Positions 37,801-49,032 of a DNA stretch of 64,000 nucleotides are shown one piece after another. The DNA comes from Turritopsis dohrnii. Lineage: Eukaryota > Cnidaria > Hydrozoa > Anthoathecata > Oceaniidae. Made by a program: the position numbers and the translations under genes. Position 1 is the stretch's first letter; the number at the start of each line of letters is the position of its first letter. Where the stretch lies: positions 682,001 through 746,000 of the forward strand of contig BQMF02000178.1 in NCBI GenBank assembly GCA_027922465.2, given 5' to 3'. The notes beneath the pieces are model-generated. The model saw nothing but the letters and a program-made list of their open reading frames with translations. It made no database searches and had not been told where the DNA came from.

Positions 37801-37910
37801 GTTGTTCTTACAGGCTTACCGTCCTTTTGTAGTTCTTCATGGATAATTCTTCTTACTTCACTTTCACTCAAAGGTAAATTGCATGCGCTGCTGCTACTAC
37901 CGGAAGCCAT
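34867..37910 (-). CDS. Transposon-borne HECT-domain E3 ubiquitin ligase-like protein, 4 exons, 700 aa
   Basis: Minus-strand exons 36965-37910, 35941-36509, 35630-35722 and 34867-35361 join in phase to 700 residues with no stop. The first 315 residues form a Ser-rich, charged, low-complexity region with acidic runs (DDSDDEE) and no named domain that I recognise. Residues from about 320 form a divergent HECT domain. The N-lobe has DFNPSTRLLVKYRK, FEGAPRRKTISYNC and LAHSLCQAGLGFNHLSP. The C-lobe has LPTSIKIKTETTNGIFASIC and YNELCLPDN, with Cys661 in the place of the thioester Cys. HECT enzymes pass ubiquitin to substrates. Whether this one does so, and on what, is unknown. It lies opposite the integrase within the same element, so it is probably element cargo or an accessory protein. 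Confidence 0.85.
35523..35610. mobile_element. 88-bp TTAA-flanked MITE in HECT intron 3
   Basis: Ends AGGAAGAAATTTTC and, inverted, GGGAAGAAATTTTCGCGGG are flanked by TTAA on both sides (35519-35522 and 35611-35614). A TTAA duplication fits piggyBac- or Kolobok-type elements. The proximity to exon 3 shows that the intron tolerates it. Confidence 0.65.
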
Positions 37911-38078
37911 TTTTAAAATGGAACGGGGGCACGTTTATGTAACAAGCAAAGAAGACATTCTAATATTTTGCGATTTGACCGGATAAAAATACAGACCAGA
38001 TTTTATATTCTCATAACATTTTCAAATTGATAAACGTTAAATGCATAGATTGTTACACATAATCTTCAACCACATAAT

Positions 38079-38230
38079 TGCTTTCTTGCATGCATATATT
38101 ATTTCCTTGCATACATATATTATTTTCTTGCATGCATATATTAATCCTTGCATGCATATATTAATCCTTGCATGCATATATTAATCCTTGCATGCAAATA
38201 TCATGTTTTTGCTACAAATAAGCAACCATA
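38079..38230. repeat. Right minisatellite and inverted unique block of the 9.9-kb element
   Basis: CCTTGCATGCATATATTA-type units are the reverse complement of the left minisatellite. They are followed by an inverted copy (38198-38230) of the block at 29110-29142 (TATGGTTGCTTATTTGTAGC). Together they form a subterminal inverted repeat. Confidence 0.85.
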
Positions 38231-38238
38231 CCTTAAGA

Positions 38239-38300
38239 CGAAAGAAAAACTTGTTTGATGAATGAAGTCACGTTTCAACGAATACATTTTTTTCAATTCG
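38239..38300 (+). repeat. 62-bp block directly repeated from 29041-29103
   Basis: CGAAAGAAAAACTTGTTTGA and the following sequence through TTTTTTTCAATTC occur near-identically and in the same orientation at 29041-29103. The adjacent block and minisatellite are inverted between the two ends, so the direct orientation here is unexpected. Confidence 0.85.
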
Positions 38301-39892
38301 TCACTGTGCTTGTTAGATGCAAGTTAATAAATTGCCGACCTGTGGTAGGCCTCAGAACGGCAATGCCGACCTACATTATAGCTTAGGTTTATTCGCTGTT
38401 GCTAAGGAAAACGGCCACCGTTGCTAAGGTAATTTTGAAATTTCCTTCATTATTCGAATTCATTTGTTCACCTAACGAAAGAATATGAAAACATAAGTGG
38501 TACCAGCAGGACTCGTTTTCGTGTTATTCAGTGAAATTAAAAGGCAGCTTAGTTTCCAGGTCCCGTGGCGTGCGATCACTTTTTTTGGCGTGCGATGATC
38601 GCACGCCATAAGTCATTAAAACTTTTATGGCGTGCGGTTACCGCACGCGAAGCATTTTATTCACGGCCAGGCCTGTCTTATATAACTTGTGTATGCAAAT
38701 GGACCTTTTTCAATTTTGTTTATGGATCCTCTCACAGTTTGGTTTAGTAATCCCATTATTCCCTGTTTCAATATAAGACATCGAAGATGAGGAGCTAGAA
38801 GGCGACAAGCAGCAAAATGACGAGGCCATGTTATAGATGAGAAATAAAATATACATCATTAAAATTTTTTTTCTATTCTTATACCCTGTAAGAATCATCC
38901 GCTCTGTCAAGTTGCTCTCGTGGGTAAAACAATAAAGTGATGAATATTTGGTCTGGAAACATTTTTTGCGAACATGCTCATCCGCTAAAACAAGGCGACG
39001 CAAAAAAAGTCAACCTAAGGTATACTATACTAAATCAAAGTAAAACATCATTTCATAGTCTAGTAGAAGCATAGCACACTAATACTGCAAATATAGTACA
39101 TCTGCACATAATGACGAAAGCATCTGCTTCCTGAAAGGTATCTCCTATTCAAGGACATGTTATTTATTCATAGCAGCGAAAAATTACTGAGAGGTGTCAC
39201 ATGGCTTTTTTATGATTTTTTATGCTTTTAGGCCAATTTTATACTTTTTTTATGACAACAGGCAATTTATTCCATTTTTTATGAAATTTTATGATTTTAT
39301 GCTGAGTGGGAGCCCTGCAATTGGGCAACAAAAAAATGGGGTCTAAAAATTTTGGTGCATCATTGTATTCCTTGATCAGTGTGAATAATGGTTGTTCACT
39401 GAGAAACGATCATTTTTTATCCAGTTACACTTGATTTTATATTTCATCACTTGCATAGAATTTGCACTTGTCGAGCAAGGGGGAATCTTTTGTACTATAC
39501 TGTAAACTGGTATGATGTATCTACTAATATTTCGAAGAAATCATGTAATTAATCAATCAACTAATACTAAATTTTTCAGCATTTTATTGTTATTATATAT
39601 TATTATTATTATTATTATTACTATGAATTTTTTTACATGATAACATTATCAGTTAATAAATGAAACCTGCTCTACCTATAATGGTCCTGCTTAAAAATTA
39701 TACAATAATACTAAATAAGTTAATCTTATTATAATAATCACGTAAGTGCATACAACTTTTATTTTAGAGAACGATATATTTCGGATTTTTTTACGGTCAT
39801 CGTCCTCTTATGTCCACGTAAAACCACGTAGAGGCGAGACACTTTTTTCACGATTAGTATAAAAGCATGTGGCATTTGACATCAGTTTTTTA

Positions 39893-40286
39893 TGATCACA
39901 GGACATCATTGCATTGCATTCCCAATGGAACGCGACATTTTTTGGGAAATCTCTTGAGAACCAATAGGGATAACTGACGCTTTTTAGGGTCCACAATACG
40001 AGTGAGGGGATGATGCAAAATTTGGGCCTAAATCTAATTTGGTACTGCGGCTGTGATGTCATCAAAATCTTTGATCAGTCATATCTCTCTAACAGTTGAT
40101 CGTAGTAGCGAAACGATCCCATACATTTTTTTGCTCAGTTTTTCAAGCTCTGCAACATGGATACACTTTCCAGTCACAATTCCGTGATTTAATTTTTAGT
40201 CACGGGACACACACACGGGAATACAGGATTTTTGCAAATCCTTTTTGAAATTAGATCCGTAAAAAACTTTTATGCAAGTTGCTAGT
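39893..40286 (-). repeat. Dispersed repeat, copy B (inverted relative to 25229)
   Basis: The reverse complement begins ACTAGCAACTTGCATAAAAG and shares GGGATCGTTTCGCTAC, GTTAGAGAGATAT and the CATTGGGAATGCAATGCAAT block with 25229-25590. The copies are well diverged, so both are old. Confidence 0.65.
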
Positions 40287-40336
40287 TAATATGGATAAAA
40301 CCTAGCTAATCAAAAACAAAAATGAATATATATATA

Positions 40337-41081
40337 CCGTCAATCGTCTTAACTTCAGACATCCTTCCAAACTTTGGACACGCTAAATAAATAGACCTGT
40401 CTGGTAAACGAAATATACATAGCCAATCAAACCAAGTCACAATAAATACTAAAATATTAGATAAAGCTGATAAAATAATGTGTTGAAATGCAATAAAGTC
40501 AGCGTGAAGCGCAAATAAGCGTGTAGAAAATAAGTGATTTGAAAATAACGATAAAAGTCATCCTCAAGGGATTGCAATAGCAATCCTGTCGAGCAATTTA
40601 AAATATAGCAGACGGTTTGTACTTGTACTAACTTTTGAAATAACTATTGCATCTTTTATCTGTAACTGAATGAGAACCAGGTAACCAGAGAACCAACCAT
40701 TGAATATCATTTAGCGAAATGTTTTGTTTACATTTTTTTTCGACTTTTTTCTTTGATACTAATCAATTACATATGATGATTTTACAATACTCTTCTCTAC
40801 GTAATGAGCACCTGCGTATGTTCGTATTTATGTCCGTTTACAATTATCCATAGTGGATATTCCCCTTTAAACGCGCAGTAATTATAAATCACGTTCGGCT
40901 CATGGGTACAGTCAACAAATTTAAGTGTTTCATTTTTGTTAAGTTTAGTTATGACAAGTTTCAGATTTATAGTTTAATTCACAGTGCAGTATGGACTTTT
41001 ACTGATGTGGTTTGTATTTTGCAGATATGATTTTATATGTCCGAAGTTTGGAAGGATGTCCGAAGTTAGGACAATAGACGG
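40337..41081. mobile_element. 0.75-kb MITE with TA flanks
   Basis: CCGTCAATCGTCTTAACTTC at the left and the inverted CCGTCTATTGTCCTAACTTC at the right extend into CAGACATCCTTCCAAACTT-type arms of about 45 bp. TA lies outside both ends. It is non-coding and possibly Tc1/mariner-type. Confidence 0.75.
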
Positions 41082-41969
41082 TATATATATAAGATAGCAA
41101 AAAAGTACTTTTTAAAATAACCATCATCAGATCAGAGAAAAAAAACATTAGTTAGGAGTTTTTATTTATTTTTCGCCAGCCGGAGTGAAATGTAAAACAC
41201 CTAATCATACATAAAAAGCTCCCTCCAAGATCAGGGCACTCTCCACCATCCATAGTCAAAAATCACTAATCTGCCCCATATTATAGCATCATTCTTCCAG
41301 TGCATACAAAATCATGCTAGCATTAATCAAACAAAGTTTACACTATTATTGATGTCAAAACCAAACCATGATCTCTCCACGATTTTGCAGAGTTCATGCA
41401 TGTCTTTTGTCATACCACTTTTTATTAATGATTTTTTTTTTTTTTTTGATTTCCAAGTGGTAACTCCATGTAATACTACGAACAACTGTTCATAGAGTGT
41501 TAATCTTGTCTTGATGTAAGTGGGATCTTATATGTTATTCCAGCGAAGTGCTGAAATCAAAATTTGATTTTGTCTCGATGTCACTAATGTTTGGACTTCT
41601 TTCATGATCGGAGGTAACTTGCCATTAATTCGGTTTATCATGCAAACTTGAGCTTCTTGTCTTCCATCCACCCCTACTTACTACGTTATTTCAGCACTAT
41701 AACCTCTCATCATGTTGTTTGTTTTGCTTTCAAATCATTTTTACACCACAATCTTTCATTCTTTTTCATTCTTCGGAGATTTAGCTACCCTTTGTATTTC
41801 TAACAAGCTAGCTATATGACTCCATCTTTGCTAATGGAAAAAAAAATTTATGGAGTGTATAACACTCAGTCTGGCAGGAATGTGTGTGCAGAACCATTAT
41901 TTTTTATGACATGATACAATATATTCTGCATGAAAATGCATTCTGCTAATGTGTAATTATCATATCAAC

Positions 41970-42790
41970 CAGAGCTGTCCAAGTCTAAAATGTGGAACAA
42001 GCACGCACACGTAATAATCAACGAGGAACATAGTTCAGTGTCACCTGCAGGCCCCACCATGGTTGGGGCGAAGGGGCAAAGAAAAGTTTAAAAATTAAAG
42101 CCTCTAGATTGGCACACATCCAAATTTCTCATTTTTCTATCAAATATTGGATGAATAATCACCATCAAAAATACAATATATAGTTGTCATCTTCAAACCA
42201 TTCATCTTGCACTGAGCATAAGTGGCGTTTTTTAGTTGCTGGGATGTCATTCTACGCCATCGCTGTTTGTTTTGATTTTTACACTACTATAAGGAGGCAA
42301 TTAAGGAGCCGATTTTCGCATTCAGGAAATGGCTATTTCTAAAGACCCTGTTAGACAGTAAACTATTCACTAAACTATTCCTAGACACAGAAAATTATTC
42401 TAATAATTTAGTTTATGTTCAAATATACTGATAAACTAATCAGTTAATTCATTAAACAGGCAGTTGAAGAAATTTTAGTTTGTTTGATTATATATTGCTT
42501 CTTCATGTATATATGGTATATAGCCAATCTTTTGAATTCTGGAAAATGAAACAGAAAATGTTGAGTGAAAGATTATTTTCGAGAACATGACCATGGAGTA
42601 TTTATGACTCTTCAAGAATTGAGATTAAACGATCCACCTTTTTTAAAGCTTCAATAATTTAAGAAATTTGAATAAAACTTCTTGCTACATGTTAGAAGTG
42701 CGGGACATTTTGCTTTTCAAAGAAATGCGGGCGGACGGCTGTTGGGCACATGAAATACGTGAGAATCACGCGGGACACTTGACAGCTCTG
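41970..42790. mobile_element. 0.8-kb MITE with CAGAGCTGTC ends and a 6-bp duplication
   Basis: CAGAGCTGTCCAAGT at the left pairs with inverted CAGAGCTGTCAAGTG at the right. ATCAAC flanks both ends (41964-41969 and 42791-42796). The CAG start and 6-bp duplication match the large elements at 27131 and 28751. The interior is non-coding. Confidence 0.75.
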
Positions 42791-45700
42791 ATCAACACAT
42801 TTAAAAAATACCATAAACTGCCACGGATTAGCCCACCCGAGTAGTATATCAGCCCATCCCAGTATAAGAAGACCACCCCTGTTGTCTTTAATATTAACAT
42901 ATTAACATTAATATTAACATTAATACTAACGTACCACAGTATGTTATATATCTTTAATTTATTTCGTTTTTCGTATCATCTTTTATACACTTTCTGAAAA
43001 ATAGCCTTTTGGTCCTTTCAAAAAATAGTGATATGGCAGCTCTCTATTCCCTGGTTAGAACCCATGTGCCTTCAGGTGATTTTTTTTATGTCCTGTAATG
43101 GTACACCCTTTTTCACAAATGTCAGGCGTGGCAGTTCATCATAGAATTCATCTTTTAAATTAAAAAAATTCATTTATTAAGAAAACAACAACAAAAGTTG
43201 AAAAGAATCTGTTTTTACTATATTTTTTATCTCATTCACTTTGTTTTCTAAGATATCGATAGAAAGCATAGCAATGAAGTGGATTGGTTTGTTATTGTTA
43301 TTGTTATTGTATAAACTATCTGGCCAGCAAATAAATTATACTGCACTATTCTGCCAGTTATGCCTAATCATTTGAAATAAGCGTCGGAAATGCGCCATGT
43401 CTGACATGAGATTATATATCATGTCTGATAGGGATTTATCGCTGTTTCTAATCAACCATTTTGAAATCTAACACTCTACGAATAAAAAGTATGCAGAATG
43501 AAACGATCATATAAGATGCAGGATGTAAACCTCATTAATTATTAATTTTGTTTATATGCTGTTTAAAATTTTCAAGCAACCCTGTCTACACTGATTTGAA
43601 AATAAGAATAAATGAAAGGTTCATATTTTTAGTCAAAGTAGAAACCGTTGGCTTAATTCTATTTTTATCTGTATAAAAAATGCAATCACATGATATCTAA
43701 AAGTCACTTTCGGAGATCAGTTTCGAACTGTAATGTGGATTTGCGAGGAAGGCCCACCTGTTTCTGAATTTGATCCAGTCCCAGCCATGAACCATTAGGG
43801 TGGAGCAGAAAGTAAGACAACCAGGGCTAGGATATAGAAAGTCGTACAGGGAAAGAGTTTCAAACTAATCAGGTGCAGTTGACTGGGACTTTAGTGACAA
43901 CAAAGATTTCTCTCATCTTCTTAGAAGATTAGATGGATGAAATAGTTTCTGGAATTATTTTGACGTTCCAAATTTGTGCAGTGAACCATTTCCCTGTAAC
44001 AGGTTACTTTTTTAAAACTGAACGATTTTTTCTTTTGTTGTTAAGCTGAATTTGAAAATAAATCGAGACTAGAAATTCTTCTTCTGCCTTTTTGTTCCTT
44101 TTTCTGATGTCAATAATAATAATAATAATAATAATTTATTTTGTTTCAGGTAACATATTAATTAGAGATCAAACTATATTTGAATAGCTAAAAGATTCAT
44201 CAATGAAACAATTGTTTGTTTTCTTTTTATAATTTGATAAATCGAACAAGCAAAACACCACTCTCCTCCTGAATTTTATAAAAAAAAAAGTGCTGAAAAG
44301 TGTAGAAAGTGTGAAACGAGATGAGGCGATGAGACAAAAACATTTTAACATTAATTAACTTGACGGGGTGCATAAAGTTTTGTTATGAATCACTCACCTT
44401 TAATTTTTACGGCTAAACAATCATCAACTTTACCTTCCTGATACCACTTGAAAAGAAACTTAGAAAAGCATGTTCGGCATAAAATGATAATGTTCGACAT
44501 GGACACAATGCACATAGTACATCATGTCCGGCAAGGCAAAAAAACTTATTCCCTGTCCCCAATTGTTTTTCCCAAATTTCGTTGGCATCTCATCGCCAAT
44601 ATTATGGACTCTGAAACCAACAGTTATTCTTATTGATTTACAAGATATTTGCCCTTTAATTTCGGTTTAATTGACATGGCATGCATGGTTTTTCGCCAAA
44701 GTCGTGTCTATGGTTTCATAAATGCGGCATGACTTGGCCTACCATTTTCCATTAGCAATTTGTGTGACAGACCAGCAAGTAAACAAACAGACAGAGAACT
44801 GAGACTTAATCGCTGCAAGCACTATAGCTTATAATAATCCACTTATATATTATATGCATTACCATTGGTACTTCTCCTGAATGTACACATACATTTTAAT
44901 TCTATACTTATCACTTGTCAAAAAAATCAACTAATGTGATAATGCCAAAAGAACAGAGTGGATACTGCTGAATAGAGATCTGATTTCAGCAGTTATTAAC
45001 TTAATTTCCTTGTATTTGAATTGTATCATTGAATGACACACTGTGGTTCAGGATGTACATGGATCTAATTAAAGCAACAAGAAATGCAAGAAGCTACCTT
45101 ATAGGAATGTGTCTGTAACCCTTCTAGATATTTTATGTATATAGATAATTATTATGTAGCTGGGTAGCTGATAAATTCTAGAAAAAATACTGGAGGTAAG
45201 AAATAGACAGTAAAAATCATGATTTTTTTGAGAAATAATTTTTTAGACATGTTCTATAACAAACATAACTATCCTGGGGATATAAGTCTTTTTTCTATAT
45301 AAGCAACTGAATGGAAATGTTATAAAACATGACTTTTTTACACAAAAAAGGGTTAAAAGACATTGCAAAGGCTATCAAGATCCTCAGGACAAATATTGAG
45401 ATTCTTAGGATGCCTGTATTATACCGTCCTCCATCATTGTGTTTTTTTCTTTCTATTTTTGGGAGGTGTGGAAGGGGTGTAGATATGAGTGACTTTGGCT
45501 GATTCTGGTAGTTTGAGATGATTTTGAATGATCAGGCGTTTGCCATCACATATTCCCGCTGTTTATATTGGTTCAGCGCTTTTGATACAAAGATTATGTC
45601 CATATCTATGTCCAAACATTACTACTGCTACTACGCAAGCAATGTCTTGACAATAAAATCTTTCTAAGATTTAATGATGTTGTTTGTACCATGGTGTGAC

Positions 45701-45960
45701 AGAGAAACTGATAGAAAATTGGATAATCATAATAATAAATTTATGTTCCATTCGTAACAAGTTGTTGAAATGGTATCCAGCTTGACCTTCTCTTGTATAC
45801 AGTTTTAAAATAAACACTTTGTATCAATCCAAATTTTTTTTTTCTCAAGTCATATTGTTTCATTATTGTAAGGGTTAACAAAAAGTATTACATGAATGTA
45901 CATACATTACAACATAAGTGAATAAATTTATGTTGTTTTCTTTAAACAAACTTTTTAGCA
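42791..45960. other. No gene recognised; simple repeats only
   Basis: AT-rich intergenic DNA with short microsatellites such as (TTATTG)n near 43295 and (AAT)n at 44107-44133. The last few hundred bases should contain the LIAS promoter and 5' UTR, but I see no clear core element. Confidence 0.5.
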
Positions 45961-45973
45961 TTATATAACAACG

Positions 45974-47526
45974 ATGTCTTTAAGAGACTGGAGGTATCTG
46001 TCAAGTACAAACAGATTGCTATTATCACGTATTCAATTGAGGTTGTGTTCATCAACTACTCAGAATAAAAAAGAATACATTCGAAATGGACCCAGCCTTG
46101 AGGAATTTATATCTGACAGTATTGAAAAGGAATCGCTGATTCGAAAAGTTGGTGGAAAGAGACTCAGACTTCCACCCTGGTTAAAAACAGAAATCCCATT
46201 GGGTAAAGATTATATGTCTTTGAAAAAGACATTGCGTTCTTTAAATTTAGCAACAGTCTGTGAGGAAGCCAAATGTCCAAACATTGGTGAATGCTGGGGT
46301 GGAAAAGAGGGAGCTGCCACTGCTACTATCATGATATTAGGTAAAATATTTCTTTTGTTGATTAATAGTTGAAGCTTACCTCATGTTTATGGTTTGAATT
46401 GTCAAATGTTCCTCATCTTTCTTGGTAAGAATGTATGAGTTCAATAGTTTGTGTACAGCTTAAGTTACTGAAAGATAAAATCATAGAGTGGTGAAGGAAA
46501 TATATACGCATGTCATAAAGAACGGAAAACTGATCTAAAAAATGTTTCCCAATGACCAAACAAGATATTGTTAATCGAAGATTTAAGATGATGTTGCAGC
46601 ACCGTCCGCTGTGTAGTTTTATTTGCTCAACATAAGAACTTTTCCATAAAATTTGATTAAAACATTCACTCTCTAAAATCAAAGTGTGCATCCCACACTT
46701 GCCATTATATGTATAAGTTGATATCAAATCTTTACAGAGCTTTGGATGAAAAATGAAAAGTTATTGATTTATTTGTAGTTCTTTTTTATCAGTGTTCAAT
46801 TTCGTTATAGGTGATACCTGTACACGTGGATGCAGATTTTGTTCTGTTAAGACTGCACGTAAGCCTCCTCCACCTGATCCAAACGAGCCTATCAATACAG
46901 CAAAAGCTATAGCGAGTTGGAATTTGAATTATGTCGTACTTACAGCAGTTGATCGAGATGATATGCCAGATGGAGGTGCTTCGCATTTTGCCAAAACTGT
47001 TCAGGAAATTAAAAGATTGAATTCAAAATTACTTGTTGAATGTTTGACGGGTGACTTTGCGGGTGATATGTCTTGCGTTAGCGAAGTGGCAAAATCAGGA
47101 TTGGACGTGTATGCTCATAATATTGAAACTGTTGAAAGTCTGCAGTGGTTTGTACGAGATCCAAGGGCAAACTATAAGCAAAGTATGTCTGTTTTGGACC
47201 ATGTGAAAACTCAGTTTCCAAAGTTATTGACCAAGTCGAGCATTATGGTTGGGTTTGGTGAAAAACCCGAAGAGGTTGTTCGAACCATGAAAGATTTGAG
47301 AGAAGTCGGTGTAGATTGTCTTACCATTGGTCAATACATGCAACCCACAAAACAACATGCAAAAGTTCATGAATATGTACACCCAAGGCAGTTCAAAGAA
47401 TGGGAAGATTTGGGAAATGAACTCGGATTTGCGTATACAGCGAGTGGTCCACTTGTCCGATCGTCGTACAAAGCTGGGGAATACTACATAGAAAATTTAC
47501 TAAAAAAGAGAAATAGCACCACTTGA
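45974..47526 (+). CDS. LIAS: Lipoyl synthase, mitochondrial, 2 exons, 360 aa
   Basis: Exons 45974-46340 and 46811-47526 join in phase (IMILG then GDTCTRGC) to 360 residues, near the usual animal length of about 370. The enzyme is a radical-SAM protein that inserts two sulphurs into octanoyl groups on the E2 and H proteins, making lipoyl cofactor in mitochondria. Both iron-sulphur motifs are complete: C96/C101/C107 in [13 protein letters not shown] for the auxiliary cluster, and C126/C130/C133 in CTRGCRFC for the SAM cluster. [22 protein letters not shown] and the C-terminal VRSSYKAGE are also typical. The N-terminal 25 residues are rich in Arg and Leu without acidic runs, consistent with a mitochondrial targeting peptide. 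The sequence looks fully functional. Confidence 0.96.
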
Positions 47527-49030
47527 TTAAGAATAGGTATTTTCTTTAATAATGTTTAATTTGTTATTGGACTTTTTTCGAAAATTTATCCTTTATTTGA
47601 TCCAGTACGGGTGTTCTAATGGGCCATCTTAGTACTATTTGCCCTCCAAAGAAACAAAGTTTTCAGTGCCACATGCCAAGGTCTCTCTTGCTGTTTGTCT
47701 TTTTTCTTCTTTTCAATTTCTCAGTACTTTCTATCATTCCACTGTGCTAACATTCTCCTCACTTAATTCGAAGAAATTATTTAAAAGGTATTGTTTTGGG
47801 CACTTATTTTCATTATCCACGTGAGAATTAAAAGTCAATCCTGTAATGTATTAAAATCTGATGAATGGTTTCTATAATAACTTAACTATTATCATAGTAG
47901 TCATTACATTTTGTGGTAAGATTTCCCTGAAAATGAAAATTTAAAATAAATTGCATGCCACTATCACAATACTGAGTTATATTATTTTGAAAAGAAGAAC
48001 CAATAGGTACTGTATTAATTGGCAATTAATTTCAAAGTTCTCTGCAAATGATGAGCGAAATGAATGACGTAAGCTAATTTTTAATTGGTAGTTTGTGGTA
48101 ACTATTAGCTAGCTATGTAATGAATTCTTGAATGCATCGAAACTTAGAATAGCCATGCAGTAAAAACGAAACAGCACCATATTTTTCATACAGAAATATG
48201 CAAGAATGCACAGCTTGTTTTAGATTATCTTTTTGTTTATTTGCATATTACCATTTTTATTATGCAATTCGTTATGATAAAGTTTTATGTTGCTTTCAAT
48301 GAACTGTTGAAAAGAGGGAGCTGTGAATTAGTAATAATCAAATTTTTTCTTTCAATTTTCACTGAGATGTTAGATTTTTTTTTTTGAATTGATTGTTGAT
48401 GTTTTTAAGTGCTTACACAAGGATAATAACATTCAGGATGTTTAAATGAGAAAATAATCTCCGAAGAAGGAAGATAAAATGATGTTTTTATTAAAAACAA
48501 TGTTTCCTCTCTTTTGTAGGAATTAAAAAATTTCAGTGATTAAAATATGGTACACTCACATCTTTTTTCATTTTTTATTTTTTGGATGAAAGATAATTTG
48601 TTTCTCAAAGTCTTTGGAAAAGTTTATTCAAGTTTATTTTGCTCTCATGAATTTCGATACTATTTCCTCCCTGTCCTTTGATTTAGTTTCTATGAATATT
48701 TCTGTTGTTTTTGTTTCATGTTTATCAAGTTATATATAAAAAATATATAAAGATATAAATATAAAATATATAAAATTATATATAAGCTGACATAATTCTT
48801 TCTTACAGCAGCTAAAATTGAAACTGGTTTTGAAGTTCTCCAATGATTTTTATTTCTGTTAGTCAGAAGTAAAAATCATCACAATAACTTAGAATGTATT
48901 TTGCACAGAATTGCAGTTTTAATGACTGACTGTTTTTTTCTTTCTTGTCGAAAGAGTTTCAATGTGTTTTTCAAAATTAACCGTTATTTTTGGATCATGA
49001 TTGTTCTTTTTGATAATTAAAAAATTTATA
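47527..49030. other. Intergenic, no gene recognised
   Basis: This holds the LIAS 3' flank (possible AATAAA near 47946), AT-rich simple sequence near 48730-48790 made of ATATAAA-type repeats, and nothing protein-like. Confidence 0.5.
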
Positions 49031-49032
49031 TA

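Larger units (their letters stand above)
28751..38675. mobile_element. 9.9-kb IS3EU-like DNA transposon with integrase and HECT genes
   Basis: CAGGCCTGGTCATGAAT at 28751 and the inverted CAGGCCTGGCCGTGAATAA ending at 38675 are the termini. TCTTAT flanks both (28745-28750 and 38676-38681), a 6-bp target duplication. Palindromes of GCGTGCGATCGCACGC type lie just inside both ends, and GCATGC-rich minisatellites lie about 400-600 bp in. It carries a DDE integrase-like gene and a HECT-type gene in convergent orientation, both open. A 6-bp duplication with an rve-type transposase fits the IS3EU superfamily. That name is inference from memory. A 2.5-kb Harbinger element has landed in its left part. 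Confidence 0.75.
27131..39317. mobile_element. Outer element with CAGGGCTCCCACTCA ends, host of the nest
   Basis: CAGGGCTCCCACTCA at 27131 is matched by its reverse complement ending at 39317, and CAATTG flanks both sides (27125-27130 and 39318-39323). Subterminal TTTTATG repeats occur at both ends. Without the inner transposon and the MITE at 28150, about 1.9 kb of non-coding sequence remains, so it was probably non-autonomous. CAATTG is itself palindromic, so terminal repeat and target duplication cannot be separated with certainty. Confidence 0.65.
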
